Source: Smallanthus sonchifolius
Lineage: Eukaryota > Streptophyta > Magnoliopsida > Asterales > Asteraceae
Direction of reading: 5' to 3'
Assembly: GCA_023525975.1 (NCBI GenBank)
Contig: CM042030.1
Coordinates: 24,918,350 to 24,982,349 of the forward strand
DNA length: 64,000 bases
Positions 33,528 to 45,005 of this stretch are shown in pieces (the stretch's first letter is position 1; every line of letters starts with the position of its first letter). The notes below the pieces were generated by a model. The model searched no databases. It had not been told where the DNA came from and saw only the letters and a program-made list of their open reading frames with translations. The position numbers and the translations under genes are program-made.

Positions 33528-34322
33528 TGTAGAAATAAAGATTGATGGCCACAAAATTCTCTAAGTACAAATGCTGCTGATCTCAGAGTTTGCTGCTGAC
33601 CAACAAACTGCTGCTGATAAGCTTATCTGCAGCGGATACTTGTTCTTCTGCTGAAGAACAAATCTGCTGCGGATAGCCTTATCTGCTGATGACCAGAGTA
33701 GCTGCTGATAGGCTTTTCAGCAGCATCAACACTTGACGCTGCTGATAGGCAAATCATCAGCAGCTTTGGATGGTTGTGTCTTACTGCTGATAAACAACTC
33801 TGCTGCTGATAGTTATCCATTCATTGAAGATCAAACGTTGCAGCTGACCAGCCTTGCAAAAGCAAAAGAAACCATTACCACTGACAACTTTCTGCTGCTA
33901 CTCTGACACACTCCTCGCAGAAAGAATGTCATTGGTACAAGACAATAAAAGACAACAACGCTCTTCTCCAAGCATGCAAACAATGATGCCTTAGAAGACG
34001 TTTGAATAAAGTTAACTAACATAGTTATTATTATTGTCTGTACATGTAGAATAGCTTCAATACAAGATCAACGGTCTGTGTTAGATCTGATCCTTAGAAT
34101 CAAGGGTCTATCTTGATTCTAAGTTACTATATAAGTAGTACTTAGAGTTATTGTATCTTAGTGCTTTCTTAGAGTTTTCTCTGTAATCTTGTAACCATCG
34201 AAGCTTAATACAAATTGCATTTATCAGTACTTCTTGTGTTTACTTGTTTACTTTGATTAAGTTGTGATTGTTTCCGCCAATCTCAACTGGAATAGAACCA
34301 TCTTGTATTTACCGATTCAACA
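33528..34322 (+). mobile_element. 5' LTR of K
   Basis: Starts TGTAGAAATAAAG, ends GATTCAACA. The first 280 bp are rich in CTGCTGAT and its complement ATCAGCAG, including the near-palindrome CTGATAAGCTTATCTGCAG. TATATAAG lies at position 600 of the LTR. Confidence 0.96.
34128..34135 (+). promoter_or_regulatory. TATA box of K 5' LTR
   Basis: TATATAAG at LTR position 601. The same box is at 45606-45613 in the 3' LTR, at the identical offset. Confidence 0.75.
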
Positions 34323-34324
34323 AG

Positions 34325-34336
34325 TGGTATCAGAGC
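34325..34336 (+). promoter_or_regulatory. Primer-binding site of K
   Basis: TGGTATCAGAGC is complementary to the 3' end of initiator tRNA-Met, 2 nt after the LTR. The element reverse transcribes from this primer. About 100 bp of leader separates it from gag. Confidence 0.93.
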
Positions 34337-34436
34337 TTTGGCTCACATATTAAACAAACTCACACTTGTTTAATCATTCTTCGGTTCTATTCTAAACTAT
34401 CTCTTTGATTAAAGTCTCTCACTATCACAAATCAAA

Positions 34437-36007
34437 ATGGCTCAAAACAATGGATTTGAAGATATTAGAAGCATCAACAGACCACCAAGACTGGTGTCTG
34501 GGGAAGACTACGATATGTGGAAGAACATAATAGAAAACTTCTTCTGTTATCAGGAATATGGGATGTGGAAATCCATTAAAGATGAACCATACATACCCAT
34601 GGTGTCCTCTGATGATTTCGGAGGTGCACTGGTTCCCGAAGAACCCTCCAAGTACTCTGATGAAGACATCAAGAAAATGGAGGTAGACTTCAAAGCCTTG
34701 GGAGCTATCCAGATGTGCTTACCAAATGAAGTTTTTCATAACTTCAGAGGTTACAAAACTGCAAAGGAGTTATGGGAGGCTCTTGAAAAGATGTTTGCTG
34801 GGTCAGAGGAAGTCAAAGAAAACAGAAGAGACATCCTGAAGCAGCAGTATGAAAACTTCGTCTGGAAGGAAGGTGAGTCTCTAACTATTTTATATAACAA
34901 ATTTACCTATCTTGTAGGTGAGCTGCAGTGCTCAAAGGTGAAGCTGGAGAATGAAGGTATTCTCAAGAAGTTCATCAGGTCTCTACCAAGCTGCTAGACA
35001 CTTTACACAGTGTCCATCAGAAGAACTGAGAATCTGAAGTCTCTCAGATGACTGAGCTTTTTGGAATGCTAAAAACCTGTGAACTAGAGATGATTCAGGC
35101 AAAAGAAAGAAGCTCAAGCTACCAAACAGCCTCAACATCCACCACCACCTCCTTTGCCCTCCATTCTGACCACTCAGGTCCTAGTTCAAGCAACTATTAT
35201 CCTCCCATCATCACTCATCCTCAAACTCCAACCTCTCAAACAAACACATCTCCATTTCTCCTAGAAGCCCCTCCTCAAACCTCAACCTCTGTTGCTTTTG
35301 TTTCTGAAAACTCATGCAACATGTCCTTTATCAAGGAGGATCTGGAATGCTTCTATCCAGATGACTTAGAAGAAATGTACATACAGCACTCGTATGCCAT
35401 GCTATCTATAAGAGCAAAAAGGTTCTACTCTAGAACCGGAAGACCCATTCCAAGTAACAACTCCAACACCAGAGTTGGCTTGGATAAAAGCAAACTAAGA
35501 TGTTACAACTGTAACCAACTGGGTCATTTTGCTAGAGAATGCAAGGCACCTAGGGCAAACCCAGCATCTCCTCAACCAAGACAAGCTCACCAAGCCCAAC
35601 CAAGACAACAACAGCAACAAGCTACTCCTCCAGCTCAAACTGCAGCTGTTGGAACATCTGACTTTGACTGGAGCTTCCAGTATGAAGATCTGCCTGCTAA
35701 CAACCAAGCTCTTATGACAGACACAACTGAGATACCGCCTCAGGTATATGAACATCTCTATTCCCAAGCTTGTATTGATAAGGTGTTAGGCTATAGAAAG
35801 CATAATCAAAACCTTATAGATCAAAATGAAGAGTTTCATCAAATGAAATCTGAATTCACAAAAGTAGAAAACAGTTATAAAGAAAAAATTAACTGCCTAA
35901 AGAAAGAGATTTCATCACTAAAACATGAACAAACCAATCTTGAAACTCAGATTGATGATCTAAAAAGCTACAAAGACTTTTGGATGCTCAAATTCATGAT
36001 AGGGTAA
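34437..36007 (+). pseudogene. Element K gag (capsid and first zinc knuckle)
   Basis: Starts MAQNNGFEDIRS. The copia-type capsid domain (EDYDMWKNII, TAKELWEALEKMF, KENRRDILKQQYENF) is read to a TAG at 34995. A second reading frame, needing a 1-nt shift, continues from about 35048 (MTELFGMLKTCELE) through a Ser/Thr/Pro-rich linker to a zinc knuckle CYNCNQLGHFAREC (about 35500-35545), a Gln/Pro-rich stretch and a coiled coil (KEKINCLKKEISSLKHEQ). Another shift at about 35985 leads into the gag extension. Gag would normally form virus-like particles in the cytoplasm; this copy cannot. Confidence 0.9.
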
Positions 36008-37347
36008 ATACTGGTCTGGGGTATCATGTTGAACAATATCAAGCCGTTGCCCCTCCTGCTGACTACGTTGCCATCCATGAACCAAGCTTCAATCTCTCAA
36101 ATCTTGAAAAGGCCAACCGAGATCTTGATCCTTCAAGGCATGAACCACTGGTACAAGAATGCACGACCTCGCCAGAACTTGAGTCAACTAGCTCAGAGTC
36201 CACTAAAACTGAGGAGGTCTCATCACCCTTATCACCAATACAAGTACCATAACCGCATGTTCTAGAAGTCATTCAAACAAGTACTCATGTCCATTTACCA
36301 GTTGTTCTGATTCCTATGCCTTTCAACCCAATCAAAATTAGCTATCCCCTAGAAGGAAGAAAGCTAAATGTTGAGAAGGGGCAGTCTTCAACCTCCAACA
36401 ACTCAAAGCCTCAAAGAAAGGTGTTTGACACATGTCAGGCACCTGGAGAAAGAATTCCATATGTTCAAAAGATATTGGAAGAGGCCACCTTTGAGCACAA
36501 CAAAGCTCACCCCTGGAACTTTAAAGACCTGTTCAAAAGAAAGGACTATGTTTACCTTTCAAAGGACAAACTGGCTAAATCATGCTTTGTCTGTGGAAAA
36601 TACAACCACACTGCCAGCACCTGCTTTTATTACCTTCAGCAGCAGAGAAACCTCAAACAACATGCTTTTGAGAAGACACACAAGAACATAAAGGTAAGGA
36701 GTTCTGAAGCCAAGACCACTCATTTCAGAAACTCTCTTTCCCCATCAAGGAAGCAGCTACCAAAGCCTCAACAATCTTGCATCATATGTGGTGAATCTGA
36801 CCACTTTGCTGCAAATTGTGAGTTTAATCCCTTCAACCAGATCCTTAATCAAGCCCCTCCTAAACAAAAGCCTATCCGCATGAGAACTTCTATAGAGAAG
36901 TCCTCAGTTAACAAGGCAAAGAAGGATAAACACACATTGGTTGTTGAACCATCAGCAGCCAGCAAAATTGTTGGTAATCAAGACAAGCCCAAGAAACAAA
37001 AGGACAAGCCTTTAGCAGCAACCAAGTCTACTGCTACTCAAGAAAAACCATCAGCAGCAAAATCCACTGCTGCTGATAAACCGAAGTCCTCAGCAGCAAC
37101 AACATCGGCTGCTGATAAGCCAAAGTCATCAGCAGTAAAATCTGCTGCTGATAAAGCAAATCCATCAGCAGCCAAAGCAACATCAGCTGCTGACAGAGCA
37201 AAGAGAACTGGAAAACCATCTCCTCTGCAATGGAGAGCCAAGATCCCAACTTTGATTCCTCCAAGAATCATCATTGGTTCAGTGGAATGCACACATGCTG
37301 AATCTGATATTCCAAGAACCCTTTTCTTCAAGGATGCAAGCTCTTGA
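35980..37347 (+). pseudogene. Element K gag extension with two more zinc knuckles and Ala/Ser/Lys repeats
   Basis: One frame with a single in-frame TAA at 36250. A linker is followed by a conserved block (PYVQKILEEATFEHNKAHPWNF), then knuckles CFVCGKYNHTASTC (36583-36624) and CIICGESDHFAANC (36778-36819). A Lys-rich region has repeated SAADKPKSSA-like units (about 36950-37205), encoded by the DNA motif GCTGCTGATAA that also fills the LTR. It ends after PRTLFFKDASS. Three knuckles in one gag is more than usual for copia. Function unknown; nucleic-acid binding is likely from the knuckles. Confidence 0.85.
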
Positions 37348-37412
37348 CTTCCTCCCACTAACTAGATCTCTCTCATGTGCAGGGGCAGCCATGTCACAAG
37401 AATAACACATAG

Positions 37413-38726
37413 GTGGTTGACAGTGGTTGTTCCAGGCACATGACATGCAACAGATCCATCCTCTCCAACTTCAGACACTTCAATGGAGGATATGTTGCCT
37501 TTGGGAGTGACTCAAAAGGAGGATCTATCACTGGACAAGGGACTGTGTCAAATGAAAGAATGAGTATTGATAAGGTAAATTATGTCAAGGAATTGGACTT
37601 CAATCTCATGAGTGTTTCCCAGGTATGTGATCAAAAGCATTGGATGCTCTTCACAGACAAAGAATGCTTTGTGCTATCTCCTTGCATATCCAAACCTCCT
37701 ATAGAGAAGATTTTATTAACTGCTCAGAGAAAAGCAAATCTTTATGTGCTTGACATGAATGAGGTCACTCCATCTGGAAGTGTATCATGTTTTATGTCAA
37801 AAGCCACAGTTGATGAATCAGCTCTCTGGCACAGGAGACTAAGCCACGTTAACATCAAAACCATCAACAAATTTGTGAAGGACAATCTTGTCAGAGGGCT
37901 TCCTGATAAAGAATTCCAGCTAGAAGGTCACTACATTGCTTGTCTGAAGGGAAAGCAACACAAGAGTTCTCACAAGCCCAAGACCTTGAATACAAATGAT
38001 ACTCCACTACAGCTGCTGCATATGAATCTCTTTGGTCCTACAAATATTATGTCAATGGGTAAGAAGTCATACTGTCTGGTGATAATTGATGACTACACCA
38101 GATTCTCATGGGTATACTTCTTAAGAACTAAAGATGAAACTGCTGAAATTCTCAAATCCTACATTCTTAGGGTAGATAATCAAAGCAATCAGAAAGTGAA
38201 AACAATAAGGTTTGATCAAGGCACAGAGTTCCAGAACCACACTTTGAACTATTTCTATGAGAGCAAGGGAATTGAAAGGCAATACAGTGCTCCAAGAACT
38301 CCTCAACAAAATGGAGTTGCTGAAAGAAGAAATAGATCTATGTTGGCTGACTCAAAACTGCCTCTCACATTTTGGGCAGAAGCAGTAAGCACAGCCTGCT
38401 ATATGCAAAATAGAGTTCTCATAGTCAAGCCTCTCAACAAGACACCTTATGAACTATGGTTCCAAGGAGTCCCATACATTGGATTTCTAAAACCTTTTGG
38501 ATGTCCATGCACAATTCTAATCACACATGGTGTTCTTCCTAAGTTTGGTGCCAAATCTGATGAAGGATATTTTGTGGTCTATTCCTCTCAGTCCAAGGCC
38601 TACAGAGTTTTCAACTCAAGAACAAGAATTGTGGAAGAATCAGCCAATGTGGAATGCAGAGAACACATTGTTTCTGAACAGGGAAAAGGCCCAAACTGGC
38701 TTTTTGACATAGACTCCTTCACCTAA
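37413..38726 (+). pseudogene. Element K protease-integrase
   Basis: Opens with VVDSGCSRHMT, the aspartic protease active site; the Trp codon normally before it reads TAG, cutting it from gag. The pre-integrase domain (LWHRRLSHVNIKTI) has lost a zinc Cys (HYIACLKGKQ). In the integrase core the first catalytic Asp reads Asn (MNLFGP, codon 38025-38027), while the second Asp (FDQGTEF) and Glu (NGVAERRN) remain. The C-terminal region follows (PYELWF, GCPCTIL). It ends at a stop after DIDSFT, before the linker to RT. Integrase should be inactive. Confidence 0.92.
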
Positions 38727-38753
38727 ATATTTGAGCCTCTCATCTTCTCAAAT

Positions 38754-39110
38754 ATGGGGTCTTCTTCCTCTCAAGCACCTGGTTCCACCCCCTTTGACTA
38801 CAGACTGGACTTTCCAAAATCTTCTATCAGTCTGAGAAGACCATCCATTGATCCTCCATCTGTTATGGAAGCCATTGAAGCAAGTGAAGCCAGAACCACA
38901 CTCTCAAATGTCACCAGCAGCAGCCTGTCTGAAAAAGAAAATTTTAATGCAGACTCTTCGGTAAATACTGTAGATGCTGCAAACACTATTGCTGATAACA
39001 CTGATGTAGATGTTGATCTTGAAGACTCTTCAACCACGAATGAAGAAATCCCTGATCAAAATCAAAGCAATCTTGAACAAGGGATACAGCTGGAGGTGGT
39101 ACCAGCTTAA
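38754..39110 (+). pseudogene. Element K linker between integrase and RT
   Basis: 118 codons rich in Ser, Thr, Asp and Glu, with no fold I recognise. Copia polyproteins have such a variable linker here. Between 39110 and 39228 the frame changes, though HPLDNIIGQV-like and LTRSK-like residues can still be read, as expected just ahead of RT. Confidence 0.7.
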
Positions 39111-39227
39111 AGGATCAACAAGGAACATCCTCTGGATAATATAATTGGCCAAGTTCACCAAGGAGTTCTAACCAGAAGCAAATATCATGAGGCCAATATA
39201 TATTTATTTTCATGTTTTCTATCTCAG

Positions 39228-40765
39228 GTGGAACCCAAGAAGATAGATGAAGCTTTGCAACACAGCAGCTGGATTGAGGTAATGCAGGAAGAGTTACTGC
39301 AATTCAAAAGACAGGAGGTCTGGAAGCTTGTTGATCTTCCACCTGGTCAATCTGCCATTGGCACAAGATGGGTATTCAGGAACAAGCAAGATGAGAGAGA
39401 CATATTAGTCAAGAACAAAGCCAGACTTATAGCTCAAGGATACACTCAGGAAGAGGGAATTGACTATGATGAGGTCTTTGCTCCTGTTGCCAGACTGGAG
39501 GCCATCAGAATCTTCCTAGCATATGCTGCATCCAAGAATTTCATGGTCTATCAAATGGATGTCAAAAGTGCCTTTCTGTATGGGAAGATTGGTGAAGAAG
39601 TATATGTCAAGCAGCCTCCAGGCTTTGTAGATCCTGCACATCCTAACCAAGTGTTCAAACTAGACAAAGCTCTATATGGCTTATATCAAGCCCCAAGAGC
39701 CTGGTATGAAACTTTGTCTGGATATCTGCTAAGAAACAACTTTAGAAGAGATGCCATTGACCAGACCTTGTTTATCAAAGATGAAGGGGGAGAAATCTTA
39801 TTGGTTCAAATCTACGTAGATGATATCATCTTTGGATCAACAAGGAAGAAGCTGTGTAAAGATTTCGAGATCCTTATGCACTCAAAATTTGAAATGAGCT
39901 CAATGGGTGAGCTAAATTTCTTTCTGGGTATTCAAGTCAAACAAGTCCCAAATGGAATCTTCATCAGCCAATCTAAATATGTCAAGAGCATTCTAGAAAG
40001 ATTCAAGATGACTGATTGCTCTACTGCTCGAACCCCTATGCAAGTACACCATCAGCTGACTCCACACAAAGATGGTCAAGACACTGATCAACATCAGTGC
40101 CGTGCAATGATAGGGTCTCTCATGTATCTCACTGCCTCAAGGCCAGATATCATGTTTGCAGTATGTCTCTGTGCAAGATTTCAAGCAGCTCCAAAGATTT
40201 CACATCTTCAAGCCGTCAAGATAATTTATAGATACCTAAAGGGAGCCCCAAGACTTGGGCTATGGTACTCTAAAAATGATAAATTTAATCTTTATGCATA
40301 CACTGACAGTGATTATGGGGGGTGTAACTTGGACAAAAAGTCCACTTCAGGGGGATGTCAGTTTCTGGGAGGAAGACTTATTTCATGGCAGTGCAAGAAG
40401 CAAACATGTGTTTCAACCTCTACAGCAGAAGCAGAATACATTGCAGCTTCAAGTTGCTGTGCACAAGTCATCTGGATACAAAATCAAATGCTGGATTATG
40501 GGATGACTTTCATGCCAACTTCCATTCATATTGACAACATGAGTGCTATGCTGATTTATCAATCACAAACAATCCGGTGTAGCACTCCAAGACAAAGCAC
40601 ATTGACATCAGGTATCATTTCATAAGAGATCAAGTTGAGAAAAAGAGAATTATCTTAACCAAAGTTCATACCAATTAGCAATATGCTGATTTGTTTACAA
40701 AACCGTTTGATGAAGCTAGATTTAGATATTTAGTTGAACCTATTGGTATGATGAACTTTGAATAA
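39228..40765 (+). pseudogene. Element K reverse transcriptase and RNase H
   Basis: It begins EPKKIDEALQHSSWIEVMQEELLQF, the usual RT start of copia. Motifs: GTRWVFRNK, KARLIAQGYTQEEGIDYDEVFAPVARLEAIR, QMDVKSAFLYG, ALYGLYQAPRAWYE and catalytic YVDDIIFGST, all intact. RNase H follows with YTDSDYGG, KSTSGGCQFLG and STAEAEYIAAS. The frame is open to 40625; a 1-nt shift near 40580 and two stops then break the last 60 codons (KHIDIRYHFIRDQV, QYADLFTKP), which end at 40765. RT itself is nearly whole, the best preserved part of K. Confidence 0.94.
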
Positions 40766-41382
40766 AATATGTCTCTAAAATTTGTCTTTGTAAATATATT
40801 TGTCTTTTGTTATAAATAAAAGTTACAAGTCATCAGCGTCCTTTTTTGCTGCTGACATGCTTAATAATCAGCAGCAAAGATTTTGCCACTGACTGCTTTA
40901 AGTTATCAGCAGGAACAAGTTTCCTGCTGATGGCTTTAAGGCAGTCAGCAGCAACACCCTTGCTGCGGATCATTGCATCCATCAACAGCAATAGAGTTTG
41001 CTGCTGACAGACTTAACTATCCGCTGCAACCAAGCTTGCAGTGGATAGGCTTAATCATCCGCAGTAACCAAGTTTGTTGCTGATGGGTAAAAATAAGTCT
41101 AAATTAACTTTTACCCGTTGTAAAAAATCCTTTCAGTCTTTACCATGACTGCTATAGTGTATTACAGCTGTAACAGTAAAAAGTGAATGAGGTTGTACTG
41201 TACAAGTCACTTTGCTTTTCCCTCCTCTGCCGTTATAAGAACAAATCAAATCTCTTCACCACCCATTCACATTCAATTTCGCCCTAACTCCCATCACTTT
41301 CCCTCAAGCCCACACAACATTCAAAGCCTTCCATTCTTAACCACCCTTCAAAATCTTTCCCTTTCCCTCCAAACCAACAAAA
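40766..41382 (+). other. Spacer between pol and third ORF of K, with CTGCTGAT motifs
   Basis: Non-coding. From 40835 to 41090 it carries about ten CTGCTGA(C/T), ATCAGCAG and CTGCGGAT motifs like those of the LTR, in both orientations. A pyrimidine-rich stretch precedes the start codon of ORF3. A subgenomic promoter or splice acceptor for ORF3 could lie here; I see no proof. Confidence 0.75.
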
Positions 41383-42819
41383 ATGGCAAACATAAACAAT
41401 CTTGATGATAAGTTCTCCCCATATCACAACCTCACGGCATACTTAACCAAAGGAAAGAAGTCTGAGGGATTCGATGATATGATTGATTTTCTGTGCCGAT
41501 CAAAAATACATTTTGCACTAACAGTCAACCCTACCATTTATATTCCTCATATGGAGGATTTTTGGAACACCGCCGTCTACTCTACCGAACAGGGGATTCG
41601 CCAAATAAAAGCTAAGGTAGACGGCAAGGACATCATCATCTCTGAAGCTACTCTCCGAAAACATCTTCAGCTTCAAGATGTGGGGGCAGCCATCTTATAC
41701 TCAAAGGAAGAATACATGAGGACCTTTGTATCCATAGGGTACACTGGAAATCAAAATGAGTACACAATCGAGAAGGCACTGATGGGCCCTCCATGGAAGT
41801 ATCTCTCCCAACCTAAAAGCCCTCATACAGAATCCCAACATTCTAATGAGAATATCAAAAGGGATAGCCATACCATTAGAGAGACTTCCTTGGAAGTTTC
41901 TCTATTATGATCAGGATCACATCCCGGATCCATAGAACTACCCGCTGAGCCATATCATTATTTCTCTTCTCTGCACTTAAGTGCAGAGCCACCTAGTCAA
42001 GATGATATACCTTCTCCAACTACCACTATCTCGGAGGTACTGATTGACTTGGCTGCTGGTGCACCTAACCCAAGTTCATCACCCAAGAAGGTTCACTCTA
42101 GTGGTACTGACAGAGTGAATGTGGAAAGGGATGTCACTACTCCTGGTACATCAACTGTCCAGGAGGACAGTGACAACATAGCTAAGACCCTAACCATGGC
42201 AACTCACAGTGAAGATGTTTCCTTTGAAACACTCTTCACTGAGAGGAAACCCAGGCGCCAAGAAAACCAGGGTGATGGGGATGCAGAGGCTAGGCCTAAG
42301 GCCCCATCTAGCTCCAAGGATTCCATAACTGTGGATGAGGACAGACTGAAACTTCATAACATGGAATTGACGGCCAGGGTAGCTATGCTAGAGGCTGAAG
42401 TGTGCAAACTAAGACACCAAGTCTCTATGCATGAAGCCCATCAATACCCTCAAGTAACTTCTCCCTCCCTTATATCAGTGGGCACTCAAACAGATAACTC
42501 TTTATGCATTGATGCAATCAAAAAGGGGGAGGTAATCACCAAGGAAGATGATGCGAAAAGCATAGAAGAATGGATACAAGAGCAGACTGTGTTTCAAAGT
42601 TCTCTATAAAAACATGCTTTTGTTCAAATCCATGACTTTCCAGACTCAGTAGATGAAGAGGAAGATATCACTAAGGATTGGAAGTTAGTTGTCCGAGCTG
42701 TTGATGAGGTGCTGCAAGATGAAACTCTCCATGAAGACACACCTCCATCATTCAGCATACTTCCTGAAGCTGCAGCCATAATAAGTCAAACATCTACTCC
42801 CCAATTCTCACTAACTTAA
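41383..42819 (+). pseudogene. Element K third ORF, N-terminal part
   Basis: Starts MANINNLDDK. One frame with TGA at 41908 and TAA at 42607, ending at TAA 42817. The first 110 residues hold a globular block (FDDMIDFLCRSKIHFALTVN, PHMEDFWNTAVYS, VDGKDIIISEATLRKHLQL) that I recognise from repeat-derived proteins annotated in Asteraceae. Then comes a Ser/Pro/Asp-rich region and a coiled coil (LHNMELTARVAMLEAEVCKLRH). It occupies the position of the so-called envelope-like ORF of Sireviruses, but I see no signal peptide or membrane span, so I do not call it an envelope protein. Function unknown. Confidence 0.72.
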
Positions 42820-44975
42820 AACAAGCTAGAATTCGACTCCATTTTAGCTTGGTATAGCTGAGAGATTCTGGATTGGATGAGAGTTTAGTGGAGTAGAAGA
42901 GCTAAACTGGAATACTCTTAATGCCCTCCAGGTTCTTAATCTGTATCTGACAAGATGCATCAACACTTCATCAGACCTCTCAGCAGAACTTGCAATCAGC
43001 AGGTTCTATGACTTAATGGAGGATAATATGCCCTGGTTTGAAAGACTACTAAAAGAAGCAAATAGGGTGGCTTATCCTGAATCTTCATCAACAGCAGAAT
43101 AAAGACTGGCTCCAAGAAGACTTGACTTAATCAGGAGCAGTGCTTTAACTGAAGAAGAAATTATCTGCTGGCAAAGATTCCTGTACAACATCATTGTCAG
43201 GGGCTTGGAAGTGCTAGGATGGGTGAGCACTGAGTCCTCTGATTTCACCTTCTTCTTAAGCAATGGATCTTCTCTCTCAATCAACATCAAAGAGATCTTA
43301 CTCCTATCATCAGACTTCCTACACAAGGTTTTTGAGCTCAGATCACTCATCTACAACATCAACTCCTTTGAAAGTCAAGAAATGATCAAACTCATCAACG
43401 CTTCTCTTTATAAGGAGGAATCACCTGCAATGAATGACTCTGACTTAGATCTATCCTTCCTTTGTTCACCAACAGTCAAACTGAACACAGAAGAAGGCAT
43501 CCAGCAAAGACAAGGGGAAGGGACTCATGACTAAAGAAGATGAAAAAAGGATAATGAAGGAGAAGAAAGAAAAAGAGGAAAGAAGAAGAAGAGAAGAAGA
43601 AGAGGATATGGCTGAATTACAAAAAGCCCAAGAGAGAAAAACAGCCATTCTCCTCAGAGAACAACAGATCCAGCTGTATGCCAAACAGTTGGATGATCTT
43701 AAAGTCAAAATTCCTGCAGTCTATCAAATTCAAGAAGATGAAGCTCTTGTTCTTCAACTACAGGAACAATTTAATAGAGAAGAAATAAGGTCCAAAATAT
43801 TTTATTTCTAAAAAACTAAACTTTTAATACTTTTTAACTCCCAAAGGAAAATTACATAGAGATAGAAGGCAAACGGGCAACAAGAAGGAAGAGGCCAAGT
43901 TCAGAATAACTGATTCTGAACTAGCCAAAGAAATGAGAGAGGAGTGGATAAAGGCTCTGGTTTCTCAAGGTGAGGATGCAGACTACCTTGAGAAACTATC
44001 AAATAAAGAAATCTACAGAGCCTTCATGGGTCAGCAGGGTCAATTGGCAAACAAGAAAAGGGCTGAAGAAGAAGAAAAAGACAAACAAAAATCCAAGAAG
44101 ACCATTGCCTTTAACAAAAGATCCCATGAAGAAAGGAAGGTCATGATTGACTTCCTAAAGGCTAGAGGAGAGAGTGGAAAAAGGCTGGGTCCCATGAATT
44201 TCATGAACCTGCAAGCCCTTTAACTTAGAGTCAAAAAGGAAGAGGAAGAAAGACTGGGGAAAAAGGCTCAAAGAAGAGGGTAATCAATCAAGAAGAAGAA
44301 AAGAAACCAAAGAAACCCAAGCCTTCTCCCTCATCCACCACTTCCTCTATCCAACAACCTTTCACTCTCCATCCTAGACCTCCATCCTCTCCACCCACAA
44401 AGTCCAAATCCTCCCACCCAGCTCCTACTCATCAACAACCTCCCAAGAAGGAAAGCAAACCTACTACTAAACCAGAAGACTCAAGAGAAATCGTCAACTG
44501 GTCCTACAGCACTCAGGATCAAAGGTTTGAAGTCTTCAGGGGAAGAAAAGAAGAAACAAGATCACTCTATGCAACTGTTGATGAGATATTACAACTTCCA
44601 GATTCTGATCTCAGAAGAATAATGGAGCTGGGTGAAGCTCATGAGCCCGAGAATGAAGGTGGGAGACATCTGTTGCTAGTGATCAAACATCACTTCAACC
44701 CCAGCAAAGATGAAATTATTGATGCCAAACCTATCCAATCCCACTCTCCATTCATTAGTTGGTCCTACAATGTTGAAAAGGATGAATTCACACTAACAGA
44801 TGTTAAAGGACAGAAGATGAGGTGTCTAAGAAAGGCTATCCTCAAAATGCCAAGCAAAGATATCAAGACTCTATCTGAGCTTCCTCTTAACAATCCCAGC
44901 AAGGACCCAAGAGGCTATGAGGTTGCAAGAATCATCAGCCACATGCAAAAGCTTCAGCAACAAAAGCAGTAAGAG
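42820..44975 (+). pseudogene. Element K third ORF, C-terminal part
   Basis: It continues ORF3 in changing frames. 42870-43534 encodes an LLKEANRVAYPESSST stretch and an LSSDFLHKVFELRS helix. 43527-43811 encodes a strongly charged coiled coil (EKKEKEERRRREEEED). 43933-44223 encodes another helical block (YLEKLSNKEIYRAF). A Pro/Lys/Ser-rich stretch follows. 44622-44972 encodes a compact end (SWSYNVEKDEFTLTDVKGQKMRCL) finishing in a Gln/Lys tail. At least four frame breaks. Intact, the whole ORF would be near 1190 codons. The stop is about 30 bp before the LTR, overlapping the polypurine tract region. Confidence 0.68.
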
Positions 44976-44987
44976 AGTTTTGGTAGC

Positions 44988-45005
44988 ATCAGTCTAGGGG
45001 GAGTT
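44988..45005 (+). promoter_or_regulatory. Polypurine tract of K
   Basis: AGTCTAGGGGGAGTT directly precedes the 3' LTR start TGTAGAAA. Primer site for plus-strand synthesis. Confidence 0.85.

Noticed and set aside
35495..35767. 90-codon minus-strand frame inside K gag
   Set aside because: Shadow of the Gln/Pro-rich gag region on the opposite strand.
41383..44975. Retroviral-type envelope gene in copia K
   Set aside because: No signal peptide, membrane span or glycoprotein-like Cys pattern; only the position matches.
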